Shown here: positions 16,225 through 24,008 of the stretch, piece after piece | Layout of the letters: the number at the start of each line of letters is the position of its first letter | Numbering within the stretch: the first letter of the stretch is position 1 | From: Poindextera sp041691315 | GTDB lineage: Bacteria; Pseudomonadota; Alphaproteobacteria; Caulobacterales; Caulobacteraceae | NCBI GenBank assembly: GCA_041691315.1 | Contig: JBEPUW010000009.1 | Coordinates: 1-64,000 of the forward strand | DNA: 64,000 nt | Direction of reading: 5' to 3' | The notes under the pieces: model-generated | Database searches by the model: none | Seen by the model: the letters and a program-made list of their open reading frames with translations, nothing else | Told to the model about the DNA's origin: nothing | Position numbers and translations under genes: made by a program

Positions 16225-16312
16225 ACCGTCATCGCCCGGCTTGTCCGGGCGACCCATGAACACTCACGTTCGACGGCGATCATGGGTGGCCCGAACAAGT
16301 CGGGCCATGACG
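16225..16312. repeat. REP-like palindromic repeat, inverted pair
   Basis: Two units face each other. The first (16225-16263) is identical over 39 bases to 9396-9434. The second (16281-16312) is a diverged inverted copy, reading on the minus strand CGTCATGGCCCGACTTGTTC and onward to CACCCATG. Each core is a GC-rich hairpin around CTTGT. The inverted-pair layout resembles bacterial interspersed mosaic elements. The element sits between two leftward genes. Confidence 0.75.
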
Positions 16313-16320
16313 ATAAAGAT

Positions 16321-17469
16321 CTACCCTCCCCGTTTGATCGTCTCCCGAGCGACCACCAGCTGCTGGATCTGGCTGGTGCCTTCGTAGATGCGGAAGATGC
16401 GCACGTCGCGGTACAACCGCTCGATGCCGTAGTCGGCGACATAGCCGGCGCCGCCGAAGATCTGCACCGCCCGGTCGGCGACGCGGCCGACCATTTCGGA
16501 GGCGAACAGCTTCGATGCCGCCGCCTCCAGGGTGACGCTTTCGCCGGCGTCGCGCTTGCGGGCGGTCTCCAGCACCAGCGCCCTTGCGGCCATGGCTTCG
16601 GTCTTGGAATCCGCGATCATCGCCTGGATCAGCTGGAAGCCGGCCAAGGCCTGGCCGAACTGCTTGCGCTCACTGGCATAGGCCACGCAGTCGACCAGCA
16701 GCCGCTCGGCCACTCCGACGCAGACGGCGGCGATGTGCAGCCGGCCGCGATCCAGCACCTGCATGGCGACCTTGAAGCCCTCGCCCTCCTCGCCGAGCCG
16801 GTTCTCCACCGGCACCCGGACGCCCTCGAAGACGACGTCGCAGATGTGGGCGCCCTGCTGGCCCATCTTCTTTTCCGGCTTGCCGACGCTTAGCCCCGGC
16901 AGGTCGCGCGGCACCAGGAAGGCGGTGACGCCGCCGGCGCCCTTCTTTTCCGGGTCGGTGCGGGTCATCACCGTGAACAGGCCCGCCTTGTTGGCGTTGG
17001 TGATGTAGCGCTTGGCGCCGTCCAGCACATAGACTTCGCCGTCGCGGCGCGCCCGGGTCTGCACCGCGGCCGAATCGGAGCCGGCCTCGGGCTCGGTGAG
17101 CGCGAACGACGTGATCAGCTCGCCCGAGGCGATCTTCGGCAGCCACCTGGCCTTCTGCTCGGGCGTGCCGAACATGACCAGACCCTGGCTGCCGATGCCG
17201 ACATTGGTGCCGAAGGCCGAGCGGAAGGCCGGCGAGGTGCGGCCAAGCTCGATGGCCACCCCGCACTCGTCCTCCATGGAGAGGTCGAGGCCGCCGTATT
17301 CCTCGGGGATCGACAGGCCGTAGAGGCCCAAGGCTCGCATCTCGGCGATGATCTCGTCGGGAATGGCGTCGTCCTCGGCGACCTTGGCCTCGAGTGGCCG
17401 CAGGCGCTCGGAGACGAACCGGCGCACGGCCTCGATCAGCTGAATGCGGGTATCGACGTCGAGGGCCAT
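16321..17469 (-). CDS. Acyl-CoA dehydrogenase
   Basis: A 382-residue flavoprotein that oxidises acyl-CoA to trans-2-enoyl-CoA. The first ACAD signature ALTEPEAGSDSAAVQTRA and the second QIFGGAGYVADYGIERLYRDVRIFRIYEGTSQIQ are both intact. The glutamate of YEGT is the catalytic base in the short/medium-chain and butyryl-CoA type. The frame is open upstream, but the ATG at 17469 gives the family start. It is divergent from a thioesterase gene 72 bases away, so the two may share a control region. Confidence 0.93.
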   Translation of the reverse strand: MALDVDTRIQLIEAVRRFVSERLRPLEAKVAEDDAIPDEIIAEMRALGLYGLSIPEEYGGLDLSMEDECGVAIELGRTSPAFRSAFGTNVGIGSQGLVMFGTPEQKARWLPKIASGELITSFALTEPEAGSDSAAVQTRARRDGEVYVLDGAKRYITNANKAGLFTVMTRTDPEKKGAGGVTAFLVPRDLPGLSVGKPEKKMGQQGAHICDVVFEGVRVPVENRLGEEGEGFKVAMQVLDRGRLHIAAVCVGVAERLLVDCVAYASERKQFGQALAGFQLIQAMIADSKTEAMAARALVLETARKRDAGESVTLEAAASKLFASEMVGRVADRAVQIFGGAGYVADYGIERLYRDVRIFRIYEGTSQIQQLVVARETIKRGG

Positions 17470-17541
17470 GGTGTTTTTCCCGTCTCTTGCGGCTATGCAA
17501 CGCCCGCGCAGTCTTAAGGCGCGGGCCGGAAGGGAGCAAAC

Positions 17542-18000
17542 ATGGCCGACGGCGACGACTCCAGTGCGATCTGGCAGGGCAAGCCGATCACGCAAGGCGA
17601 ATGGGCCGGGTGGAGCGCCTATAGCGGCGATCCGTTCGAGGACCTGACCGGGCCCTTCTATTGCCGCACCGACGAGGGCGGCCAGATGGTCTGCGCCTTC
17701 CGCGCCGAACGACGGCACATGAACGGCAGCGGCAACATGCACGGCGGCTGTCTTTTGACCTTCGCCGACTATGCCATCTTCATGGTCGGCCGCGAGGCGC
17801 TATCGGGAACGGGCTCGGTGACCGCATCGATGAACGCCGAGTTCGTCGACGGCTCGCAGGAAGGCGACCTGATCGAGGCGCGCGGCGAGGTGGTCAGGGC
17901 CGGCGGCTCGATGGTCTTCCTGCGCGGCCTGGTCACCACCGGCGGCCGGCCGCTGCTCAACTTCTCGGCCATCATCAAGAAGGTACGGCGGAAGGCTTGA
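17542..18000 (+). CDS. PaaI-type hotdog-fold thioesterase
   Basis: A 152-residue acyl-CoA thioesterase of the PaaI/YbgC hotdog group. The segment RRHMNGSGNMHGGCLLTFADYAIFMVG (about 57-83) contains the HGG motif where the family places its catalytic centre, and SVTASMNAEFVDGSQEGDLIEARGEVVRAGGSMVF forms the central strands. It probably hydrolyses a short or aryl acyl-CoA. It is divergent from an acyl-CoA dehydrogenase gene and seven bases before the LLM oxidoreductase gene. Confidence 0.85.
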   Translation: MADGDDSSAIWQGKPITQGEWAGWSAYSGDPFEDLTGPFYCRTDEGGQMVCAFRAERRHMNGSGNMHGGCLLTFADYAIFMVGREALSGTGSVTASMNAEFVDGSQEGDLIEARGEVVRAGGSMVFLRGLVTTGGRPLLNFSAIIKKVRRKA

Positions 18001-18007
18001 GGCCCCG

Positions 18008-18943
18008 ATGACCGTTCCGCTCTCCGTCCTCGATCTGTCGCCGGTGTCCATGGATGGCGGCACGCAGGCGCAAGGCGTGCGCAACACCATCGAGGTGGCC
18101 AAGGCGGCCGAGCGGCTGGGCTACAAGCGCTTCTGGGTGGCCGAGCACCATTCGATCGAGCACCTGTCCAGCGCCTCGCCCGAGGTGCTGATCGCCGCCA
18201 TGACCCAGGTCACCAGCCGCATCCGGCTGGGCTCCGGCGGGGTGATGCTGCCCAACTATTCGCCGCTGAAGGTGGCCGAGGTGTTCATGCAGTTGGAGGC
18301 GCTGGCGCCCGGGCGGATCGATCTGGGCCTCGGCCGGGCGCTGGGCGCCGACGCTATGACCGGGCGGGCGTTGGGCTCGCGCTCGTCGGAGGTCTTCCCG
18401 CAGTTCTTCTCGCTGCTCAGCGCCTGGCTTCTGGATTCCAGCGGCGTCGAGCCGTTTCCGATGGAAAGCGCCTTTGCGGCGGTGAAGGCCAGCCCGCGCG
18501 GACCGTCGCATCCGGACCTCTTCCTGCTCTGCTCATCGCTGGACTCGGCGCGGTTCGCCGGCATGGTCGGGGTGGGCATGGTGTTCGCCGAGTTCATCGC
18601 CCGCAACGACGGGGCGCCGGCGGTAGCGGCCTATCGCGAGACGTTCCAGCCTTCGGTCTATCGCGCCGAGCCGATGGCCGGCATCGCCACCATCGCGCTC
18701 GCCGCCGACACGGTCGAAGAGGCCGAGCGGCTGGCGGCCATGGTTCCGCGCCGCCCGCCGGCGCCTGGCGGGGAGGCCGGCGAGCGCTTCGTGCGCCGCA
18801 TCCGCGGCGACGGCCCGCTGGTCCGCGCCTACCTCGACGCCAAGATCAGTCATACCGGGGCGGATGAACTCTTTGTCATGAGCGCCGGCCCAACCCTCGA
18901 AACCCGCATCCGCTCGCTGGAGTTGATCGCCGAAAAACCCTGA
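18008..18943 (+). CDS. LLM class flavin-dependent oxidoreductase
   Basis: A 311-residue luciferase-like monooxygenase family protein of the MsnO8-like group. The start PLSVLDLSPVSMDGGTQAQGVRNTIEVAKAAERLGYKRFWVAEHH is the hallmark of this subgroup. GSGGVMLPNYSPLKVAEVF and the GRIDLGLGRALGAD segment form the flavin pocket. The substrate is unknown. It starts seven bases after the thioesterase stop, probably co-transcribed. Confidence 0.9.
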   Translation: MTVPLSVLDLSPVSMDGGTQAQGVRNTIEVAKAAERLGYKRFWVAEHHSIEHLSSASPEVLIAAMTQVTSRIRLGSGGVMLPNYSPLKVAEVFMQLEALAPGRIDLGLGRALGADAMTGRALGSRSSEVFPQFFSLLSAWLLDSSGVEPFPMESAFAAVKASPRGPSHPDLFLLCSSLDSARFAGMVGVGMVFAEFIARNDGAPAVAAYRETFQPSVYRAEPMAGIATIALAADTVEEAERLAAMVPRRPPAPGGEAGERFVRRIRGDGPLVRAYLDAKISHTGADELFVMSAGPTLETRIRSLELIAEKP

Positions 18944-19091
18944 CGACGCCTGGGCTTACGCGTTTTGAGCCGTGCACGGAGCGGTCGAAAAGCCCCGCGG
19001 CGCCTTACCGGGATTTAACTTGGTTTCCCCGACGGCGAAGATCAGACCCGGCTTGGCCTTGATTGGCCACGCCCGGGGAGGGCGAGTCCTC

Positions 19092-20237
19092 GTGTCGCTT
19101 GCACTCGCAACGCTCATCTACGAATGGCGCCGCTATCTGGCGGCGGTGGTGGCGCTGGCCTTTTCAGGCCTGCTGGTGCTTGGCACGACCGGCCTCTTCA
19201 CCGGCATCGTCCACTCGGTGCTGGCGACCACCGAGCGCAGCCGCGCCGACATCTTCATCCTGACCTACAGCTCCCCGCAGCTGATCGATACCGGCGGCAA
19301 CGGCCTGCCCCAGCGCATCCGGCCGATGATCTACCTCAATCCGGACGTCGTCGACGTCGAGAGCATGGAGGGCAACGGCGCGCCGTGGGTGAACGTGCCC
19401 GCCCCCGGCCAGAAGCAGATCCAGACCTTCGTGCAGACCTGGGCCATCGATACGACGCCGGGCGCGCTGACACTGCCGATCGACTACCCGGACGCCACGC
19501 GGCTGGCGCTCTCGGAGCCCGGCGCGGTGGCGGTGGATGAGACCGACATGAAACGCCTCGGCGTCAGGCTGGGCGACACCATCTCGCTGGACGGCCACAC
19601 CGCCCGGCTGGGCGCGATCCTGCACAACTACCAGGGCGTCACCCAGCCGTCGGCGATCATGTCGAAGGAGACCTATCGCCTGCTCGGCATGGCCAAGGAC
19701 GACAACGGCAAGACCGGGCCCCTGATGGTCAAGATCCGCGACCCGAAGCGCGCCGACCAAGTGGCGGCGGCGCTGAACGCGGTCTCCAACAAGGCCTATG
19801 TGGCGCTGACCACCGCGCAGCTGAACAAGAACGACGAGGCGGCGCTGCTTTCCGAGCAGATCATCGGCGTGCTCCTGGTCTTCTTCATCGTACTGGCCAT
19901 CGGCATCGGCATCGGCATCACCTCGCAGACCCTGCGCGGGGCCATCCTCTCCAACATCCGCGAATTCGCCAGCCTGCGGGCGCTCGGCATTTCCATGTGG
20001 TCGCTGCGGCTGATCGTGATGGAGCTTTCGTTCTGGGTCGGGGTCGCCGGCCTGGTGGCCACCGGCGTGCTGACCTGGCTGGTTTCGCGGGCGTCCGGCG
20101 CCGTCGGCCTGCCGCTGGTCATCCGAGCCCAGCCGGCGGCCATGGTCTTCGCTCTCTTGATGGTGCTGGCGGTGATCTCCGGCGCCATGGCCATGGGCAT
20201 TCTGAAGAAGAGCCAACCAGCGGACCTGCTGCGATGA
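19092..20237 (+). CDS. ABC transporter permease, DevC/FtsX-MacB type
   Basis: A 381-residue permease with one N-terminal transmembrane segment (about 13-35), a periplasmic domain of about 220 residues, and three C-terminal segments (from about 255), the MacB/FtsX topology. It resembles DevC of the DevBCA exporters. The GTG at 19092 was chosen: a GGGAGGGCGAG stretch lies just upstream and it starts SLALATLIYEWRRYLAAVVALAFSG, a DevC-like beginning. The frame is open for 40 more codons, but that part looks non-coding. Its stop overlaps the ATPase start as ATGA. Confidence 0.85.
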   Translation: MSLALATLIYEWRRYLAAVVALAFSGLLVLGTTGLFTGIVHSVLATTERSRADIFILTYSSPQLIDTGGNGLPQRIRPMIYLNPDVVDVESMEGNGAPWVNVPAPGQKQIQTFVQTWAIDTTPGALTLPIDYPDATRLALSEPGAVAVDETDMKRLGVRLGDTISLDGHTARLGAILHNYQGVTQPSAIMSKETYRLLGMAKDDNGKTGPLMVKIRDPKRADQVAAALNAVSNKAYVALTTAQLNKNDEAALLSEQIIGVLLVFFIVLAIGIGIGITSQTLRGAILSNIREFASLRALGISMWSLRLIVMELSFWVGVAGLVATGVLTWLVSRASGAVGLPLVIRAQPAAMVFALLMVLAVISGAMAMGILKKSQPADLLR

Positions 20238-20977
20238 ACGCCTCCCTTGTCCCCCACCCCAGCGCGGTCTCGGCCAGGAGCCTGGTCAAGCGCTTCAAGT
20301 CCGGGCGCAACGTCGTCGAGATCCTGCGCGGCGTCGATTTCGACGCCACGCACGGCGAGGTGACCATGGTCATGGGCCCGTCGGGCTCGGGCAAGTCGAC
20401 CCTGATCGCCGCGCTCTCCGGCCTGCTGCGTCCGGACGACGGCGAAGTCACCGCCCTTGGCCAGGATCTCTGGAGCCGCCGGGCTGGGCGCATCGACCGC
20501 TTCCGGCTGGATAACTGCGGCTTCGTCTTCCAGGGCTTCAACCTGTTCCCGGCGCTCACCGCCCTGCAGCAGGTGACCACCGTGTTGAAATACAAGGGCG
20601 TCGCCAAACGCCAGGCGCGCGAGATGGGCATGGCCGCCCTGGCCGAGGTCGGGCTGGAGTCCCGCGCCCACCAGCGCCCGGCGGCGCTATCCGGCGGCGA
20701 AAAGCAGCGCGTCGCCATCGCGCGGGCGCTGGCCAAGCGGCCGCAGCTGTTGTTCGCCGACGAACCCACCTCGTCACTGGACGGCGAGAACGGCCAGGTC
20801 GTCACCCAGCTCCTGCAGCGCGCCGCCAAGGAGCACGGGGCGGCGGTGATCTGCGTCACCCACGACCCCCGGCTCGAAGCCTTCGCCGACCGCATCGTCC
20901 ACCTTGAAGACGGCCGCATCCTCGATGATCGACGCCACACCGCGGCGGTCCACAGTCCAGTTCTTGTCGGAGCCTGA
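20234..20977 (+). CDS. ABC transporter ATP-binding protein, DevA/LolD-like
   Basis: A 247-residue ATPase. Walker A GPSGSGKST (about 49-57), Q-loop FVFQGFNLFPAL, signature LSGGEKQRVAIARAL, Walker B LLFADEPTSSLD and H-loop VTHDPR are all intact. The LolD/MacB-type signature and the neighbouring permease and fusion protein indicate a tripartite exporter. Translation is coupled to the permease by a 4-base overlap. Confidence 0.93.
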   Translation: MNASLVPHPSAVSARSLVKRFKSGRNVVEILRGVDFDATHGEVTMVMGPSGSGKSTLIAALSGLLRPDDGEVTALGQDLWSRRAGRIDRFRLDNCGFVFQGFNLFPALTALQQVTTVLKYKGVAKRQAREMGMAALAEVGLESRAHQRPAALSGGEKQRVAIARALAKRPQLLFADEPTSSLDGENGQVVTQLLQRAAKEHGAAVICVTHDPRLEAFADRIVHLEDGRILDDRRHTAAVHSPVLVGA

Positions 20978-20981
20978 AGCC

Positions 20982-21923
20982 ATGCCCGCCCTTGTTCGCC
21001 GCCCGCTCTTCTGGCTCGCCGTGCTCGGCCTGATCACAGCCACGGGCCTCGGTCTGGTGATGATGAAGTCCGCCAGGATGCATGGCCTGGGTCTGAGCTC
21101 GGCCCAGGCCGCGGTCTCGACGCCGTCGCCGTTCGTGGCGGTGGCCGAGGGCAAGGCCGACATCGAGGGCGGGGTGATTTCGGTCGCGGCCAGAACCTCT
21201 GGCATCGTCAGCGCCGTCTATGTCCAGGAGGGCGACAGTGTGGTTAAGGGCCAGATCCTCGCCCGCCAAGAGGACGATGCGCCGAGGCTGGCCGCCCAGA
21301 CCGCCGAGGCGGACTTAGCCCAGGCCCAGGCCCAGATCGGCCAGACGCGGGTGCAGTTGCAGACGGCGCGGCGCGAATACGACCGCGTCGAGCCACTGGC
21401 CGCCTCCAAGATCGTCGCCACCCAAGAGGTCGACAAGGCGCACGACGCCATCCTGACCGCCAATGCCCTGCTCGGCGTCCAGCGCGCCGCGGTTGGCGGG
21501 GCCGCCGCCAAGCTCGCCCAGGCCCGCTATGGCCTGGAACAGACCCTGATCCGCGCGCCGGCCGATGGCCGCATCGTGCGCCGCTATGCCAATCCGGGTT
21601 ACGGCGCCTCGACCCTGAACGTCACCCCGATGTTCGATCTTGAGCCCGCCCGCCAGCACATCGTCCGCGCCGAGGTCACCGAGGGCGCTATCGCCGCGGT
21701 CAGTATCGGCCAGACGGTGCGGCTGGCGGCCGAGGGCGACCCCTCGAAATACTATCTCGGCACGGTGCTGCGCCGCGCCGCCGTCTTCGGGGCTCGCAAG
21801 CTGCAGTCGGACGACCCCTCCGAACGCGCCGACGACCGCGTCGTCGAGGTAGTGGTCAGCGCCGACCGCGCCCCCTTCCTGGTCGGCCAAAGGGTGCTGG
21901 CCAAGTTCATGAAGGGCGCTTGA
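20982..21923 (+). CDS. Membrane fusion protein of the ABC exporter (DevB/HlyD-like)
   Basis: A 313-residue periplasmic adaptor. It has an N-terminal anchor (about 10-30), a biotinyl-lipoyl-like segment (SGIVSAVYVQEGDSVVKGQILARQ), a coiled-coil hairpin rich in A, Q and E (about 100-185), a second lipoyl half (IRAPADGRIVRRYANPGYG) and a beta-barrel region. It would bridge the permease to an outer-membrane channel, which is not encoded here. The ATG at 20982 lies four bases after the ATPase stop. Confidence 0.88.
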   Translation: MPALVRRPLFWLAVLGLITATGLGLVMMKSARMHGLGLSSAQAAVSTPSPFVAVAEGKADIEGGVISVAARTSGIVSAVYVQEGDSVVKGQILARQEDDAPRLAAQTAEADLAQAQAQIGQTRVQLQTARREYDRVEPLAASKIVATQEVDKAHDAILTANALLGVQRAAVGGAAAKLAQARYGLEQTLIRAPADGRIVRRYANPGYGASTLNVTPMFDLEPARQHIVRAEVTEGAIAAVSIGQTVRLAAEGDPSKYYLGTVLRRAAVFGARKLQSDDPSERADDRVVEVVVSADRAPFLVGQRVLAKFMKGA

Positions 21924-21939
21924 AATTGGGGAGTGGGGA

Positions 21940-22015
21940 AAATTGGGGACACGTACGACTTGCTTCGTCTGCGCCAGTACCCGGAGCGAGTGGGAGTCGT
22001 ACGTGTCCCCAATTT
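21940..22015. repeat. Perfect 21-bp inverted repeat, transposon-like element
   Basis: The left arm at 21940-21960 (AAATTGGGGACACGTACGAC plus T) is perfectly complemented by the right arm at 21995-22015, with a 34-base loop. TTGGGGACACGTACG-type arms recur near REP-associated (RAYT) transposase genes in many proteobacteria, as I recall it. The element occupies the 100-base gap between two converging genes and may also stop transcription from both sides. No transposase gene is present. Confidence 0.75.
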
Positions 22016-22023
22016 CCTCCCGC

Positions 22024-23649
22024 TCAGAAGTGCGGAATGCCGAAGGGCAGGCTCGGCAGCCTCGGTATCGAGGGACCGGGCTCGGCTGTAGCGCTCTGCC
22101 CTGCGGCGAGTTCGCAGTCCTTGGTCAGGGCCGGGTTACCGTAGGCCTGGCATGACCGCAGATAGCCCTGCACCTCGTCCTGGCGACCCTCCTGCCGCGC
22201 CACCGCGATCATCAGGGAGATGAACGGCTTCTGGTCGTTGTCGAAGCGCGCGACCCCCTCGCGGATGATCTGCATGGCCCGTTCGTTCTGCCCCGTGCGG
22301 TAGAGCATGCGCACGTGGTCGATATAGCCGTCCACCGTCTGATCGGGGCTCTGGCTGGCCTGAAAGAACAGACGGTCGGCGGCGGGCGCGTCGCCCATGT
22401 CGTCGGCCAGCCGCGCGGACTCGTTCAGCACCAGCGGCGCATCGGCGAACGCCGTCGCGTGCGCCCGTTCGAGCGCTGCCCTGGCGGCGGCGTAGTGGCC
22501 GTCGGCGCGGGCGCGCTTGGCCTCACCCACCGCCGCGACGACAAGCCTGCCTTGCGCGAATTCGCCGGTCCCGCGCACCGCGTTGAGCCAGCCCTGCTGC
22601 ACGTCGCGCAGTGGCGCGCCTTGCGGATAGGCGTCGTTGGAATATTGCGCGATGCCGCGCTTGCGATCCTCCGGCGGGCGGTGCTGCGGCGGCGCATTGC
22701 CGCCGCCGCTGCTGGCGGCCGCGACGCCCAGCGCGATGCGGGCCGCCCCCTCCAGCAGGCCGGTGCGCATGTCGCCGGAATTCATGAACGACTGAAAGCT
22801 CGACGGGCTGATCACCTGGCTGAGCTGATGCTTCAGCTGGTCGTCCAGGTTGTTCACCGTGGCGTCGCGCTTCTGCTGGTCGGCCTGGATGATGTCGAAG
22901 ACGTGAGCGGTGGCGGCGTCCGGCGAATAGGAAGCGGCCTGGGAGAGGTCGTAGCCGATACAATCGGCCTCGTCCTCCTGATCGCGGGTGTGGACCGGCT
23001 CGACCATGACGTTGGAGATGAAGTGAATCAGGTCGTTGGTCGCCCCGGCCTGGTTGACGACGTTGAGGGCCGCACCGGCCCGGCCGCCGATCGGCATGGC
23101 CTGGGCGACGGCGAACAACTGGCCAAGCCGGCTGGCCATCTGCGCGCGGCGCTGCTCGGTGTCGGGCTGATGGGCGAAGTGACCCAGCCGCACGTGGCCC
23201 AGCTCGTGGGCCAGCACGAAGGCCACCTCGTCGTCCGACTGGGCGTCGTCGAGCAGACCGAAGGCGACCACGATCGAACTGTCTGGCAGGGAATAGGCGT
23301 TGTAATAGTCGACCCCGAGGATGTGCACCTGAAGCGGCTGGCCCTTGGCATAGGGCCACTGGGCGTCGATGCCGGCGAGCAGTTGGGCGATCGCGGCCTC
23401 GGTCCGCGGCATGCGCAGCCGCGCCGTCTGGTATCGGCCGAGGTTCACCGCGTCGGAGGCGAGCGCCAGCGAACCGCCGCCGCCCGATTCGAACCGGCGA
23501 CCCGCCACCTGCTTGATGAACGGCCCCCGGCTCCCCGATACGGAGAAGCCGCCGCCGCCCTGGGCGCGCGCCACGCCCGGCCAGTCCAGGGCGGTGAGCG
23601 CAGTGGTGGCGAGCGCGCCGAAGGTGATGCCTCTGCGCGTCGCCCTCAT
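22024..23649 (-). CDS. Secreted M48 family metalloprotease
   Basis: A 541-residue zinc peptidase. The N-terminal export signal (about 1-29, ending GVARAQ) has an arginine pair and could be Tat or Sec. HELGH at about 148-152 supplies two zinc histidines and the catalytic glutamate; DQEDEADCIGYD at about 223-234 carries the third ligand. The C-terminal half is helical and TPR-like, as in BepA/YfgC-type proteins of outer-membrane quality control. Its ATG overlaps the stop of the small secreted protein, so it is the last gene of a three-gene unit with the CHASE2 protein. Confidence 0.85.
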   Translation of the reverse strand: MRATRRGITFGALATTALTALDWPGVARAQGGGGFSVSGSRGPFIKQVAGRRFESGGGGSLALASDAVNLGRYQTARLRMPRTEAAIAQLLAGIDAQWPYAKGQPLQVHILGVDYYNAYSLPDSSIVVAFGLLDDAQSDDEVAFVLAHELGHVRLGHFAHQPDTEQRRAQMASRLGQLFAVAQAMPIGGRAGAALNVVNQAGATNDLIHFISNVMVEPVHTRDQEDEADCIGYDLSQAASYSPDAATAHVFDIIQADQQKRDATVNNLDDQLKHQLSQVISPSSFQSFMNSGDMRTGLLEGAARIALGVAAASSGGGNAPPQHRPPEDRKRGIAQYSNDAYPQGAPLRDVQQGWLNAVRGTGEFAQGRLVVAAVGEAKRARADGHYAAARAALERAHATAFADAPLVLNESARLADDMGDAPAADRLFFQASQSPDQTVDGYIDHVRMLYRTGQNERAMQIIREGVARFDNDQKPFISLMIAVARQEGRQDEVQGYLRSCQAYGNPALTKDCELAAGQSATAEPGPSIPRLPSLPFGIPHF

Positions 23650-24008
23650 GGGTGTTTGCAGTCGGCCGCGCCGCCCAGCCCCATGTTGGTCGCAGCATAG
23701 GCGCTGCCGGAGTTGCGCGCGGCGGTCTGCACCGGGGTGCAGGCGGCGTTGACGCCGCTGGTCTGCACGTCGAGGCCGCGCAGGAAGATCACCTTGCCGC
23801 CCTGGCTGATGCCGACGCTGCCGCCGACGCCCATGGCCACGATTGGCGTCGGCGCCTTGAGGTCGCTGGCCTGGACCGTGCCGGTCGGCTGGCCCTTGTC
23901 GTCGAAGGTGTGCAGCTGTGGGCGCAGGTACTTCACCACCATGCCGGCGGCGTTGGCGAGGCCCGGGGCAAGCAGCAGGGCGATAAGCACGAGACTAGCT
24001 TTCAACAT
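23646..24008 (-). CDS. Small secreted protein of unknown function
   Basis: A 120-residue protein with a Sec signal peptide (MLKASLVLIALLLAPGLANA, residues 1-20). The mature part is short, glycine- and alanine-rich, with two cysteines (in NAACTPV and ADCKHP) that could form a disulfide. No family is recognised. It overlaps the end of the CHASE2 gene by 14 bases and the start of the M48 gene by four, so it is probably made together with them, and could be a substrate or cofactor of either. Confidence 0.65.
   Translation of the reverse strand: MLKASLVLIALLLAPGLANAAGMVVKYLRPQLHTFDDKGQPTGTVQASDLKAPTPIVAMGVGGSVGISQGGKVIFLRGLDVQTSGVNAACTPVQTAARNSGSAYAATNMGLGGAADCKHP

Noticed and set aside
16225..16312. 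CRISPR-like repeats
   Set aside because: There are only two units, in inverted orientation, each a hairpin, with no regular spacers and no cas genes; a REP-like element explains it better.
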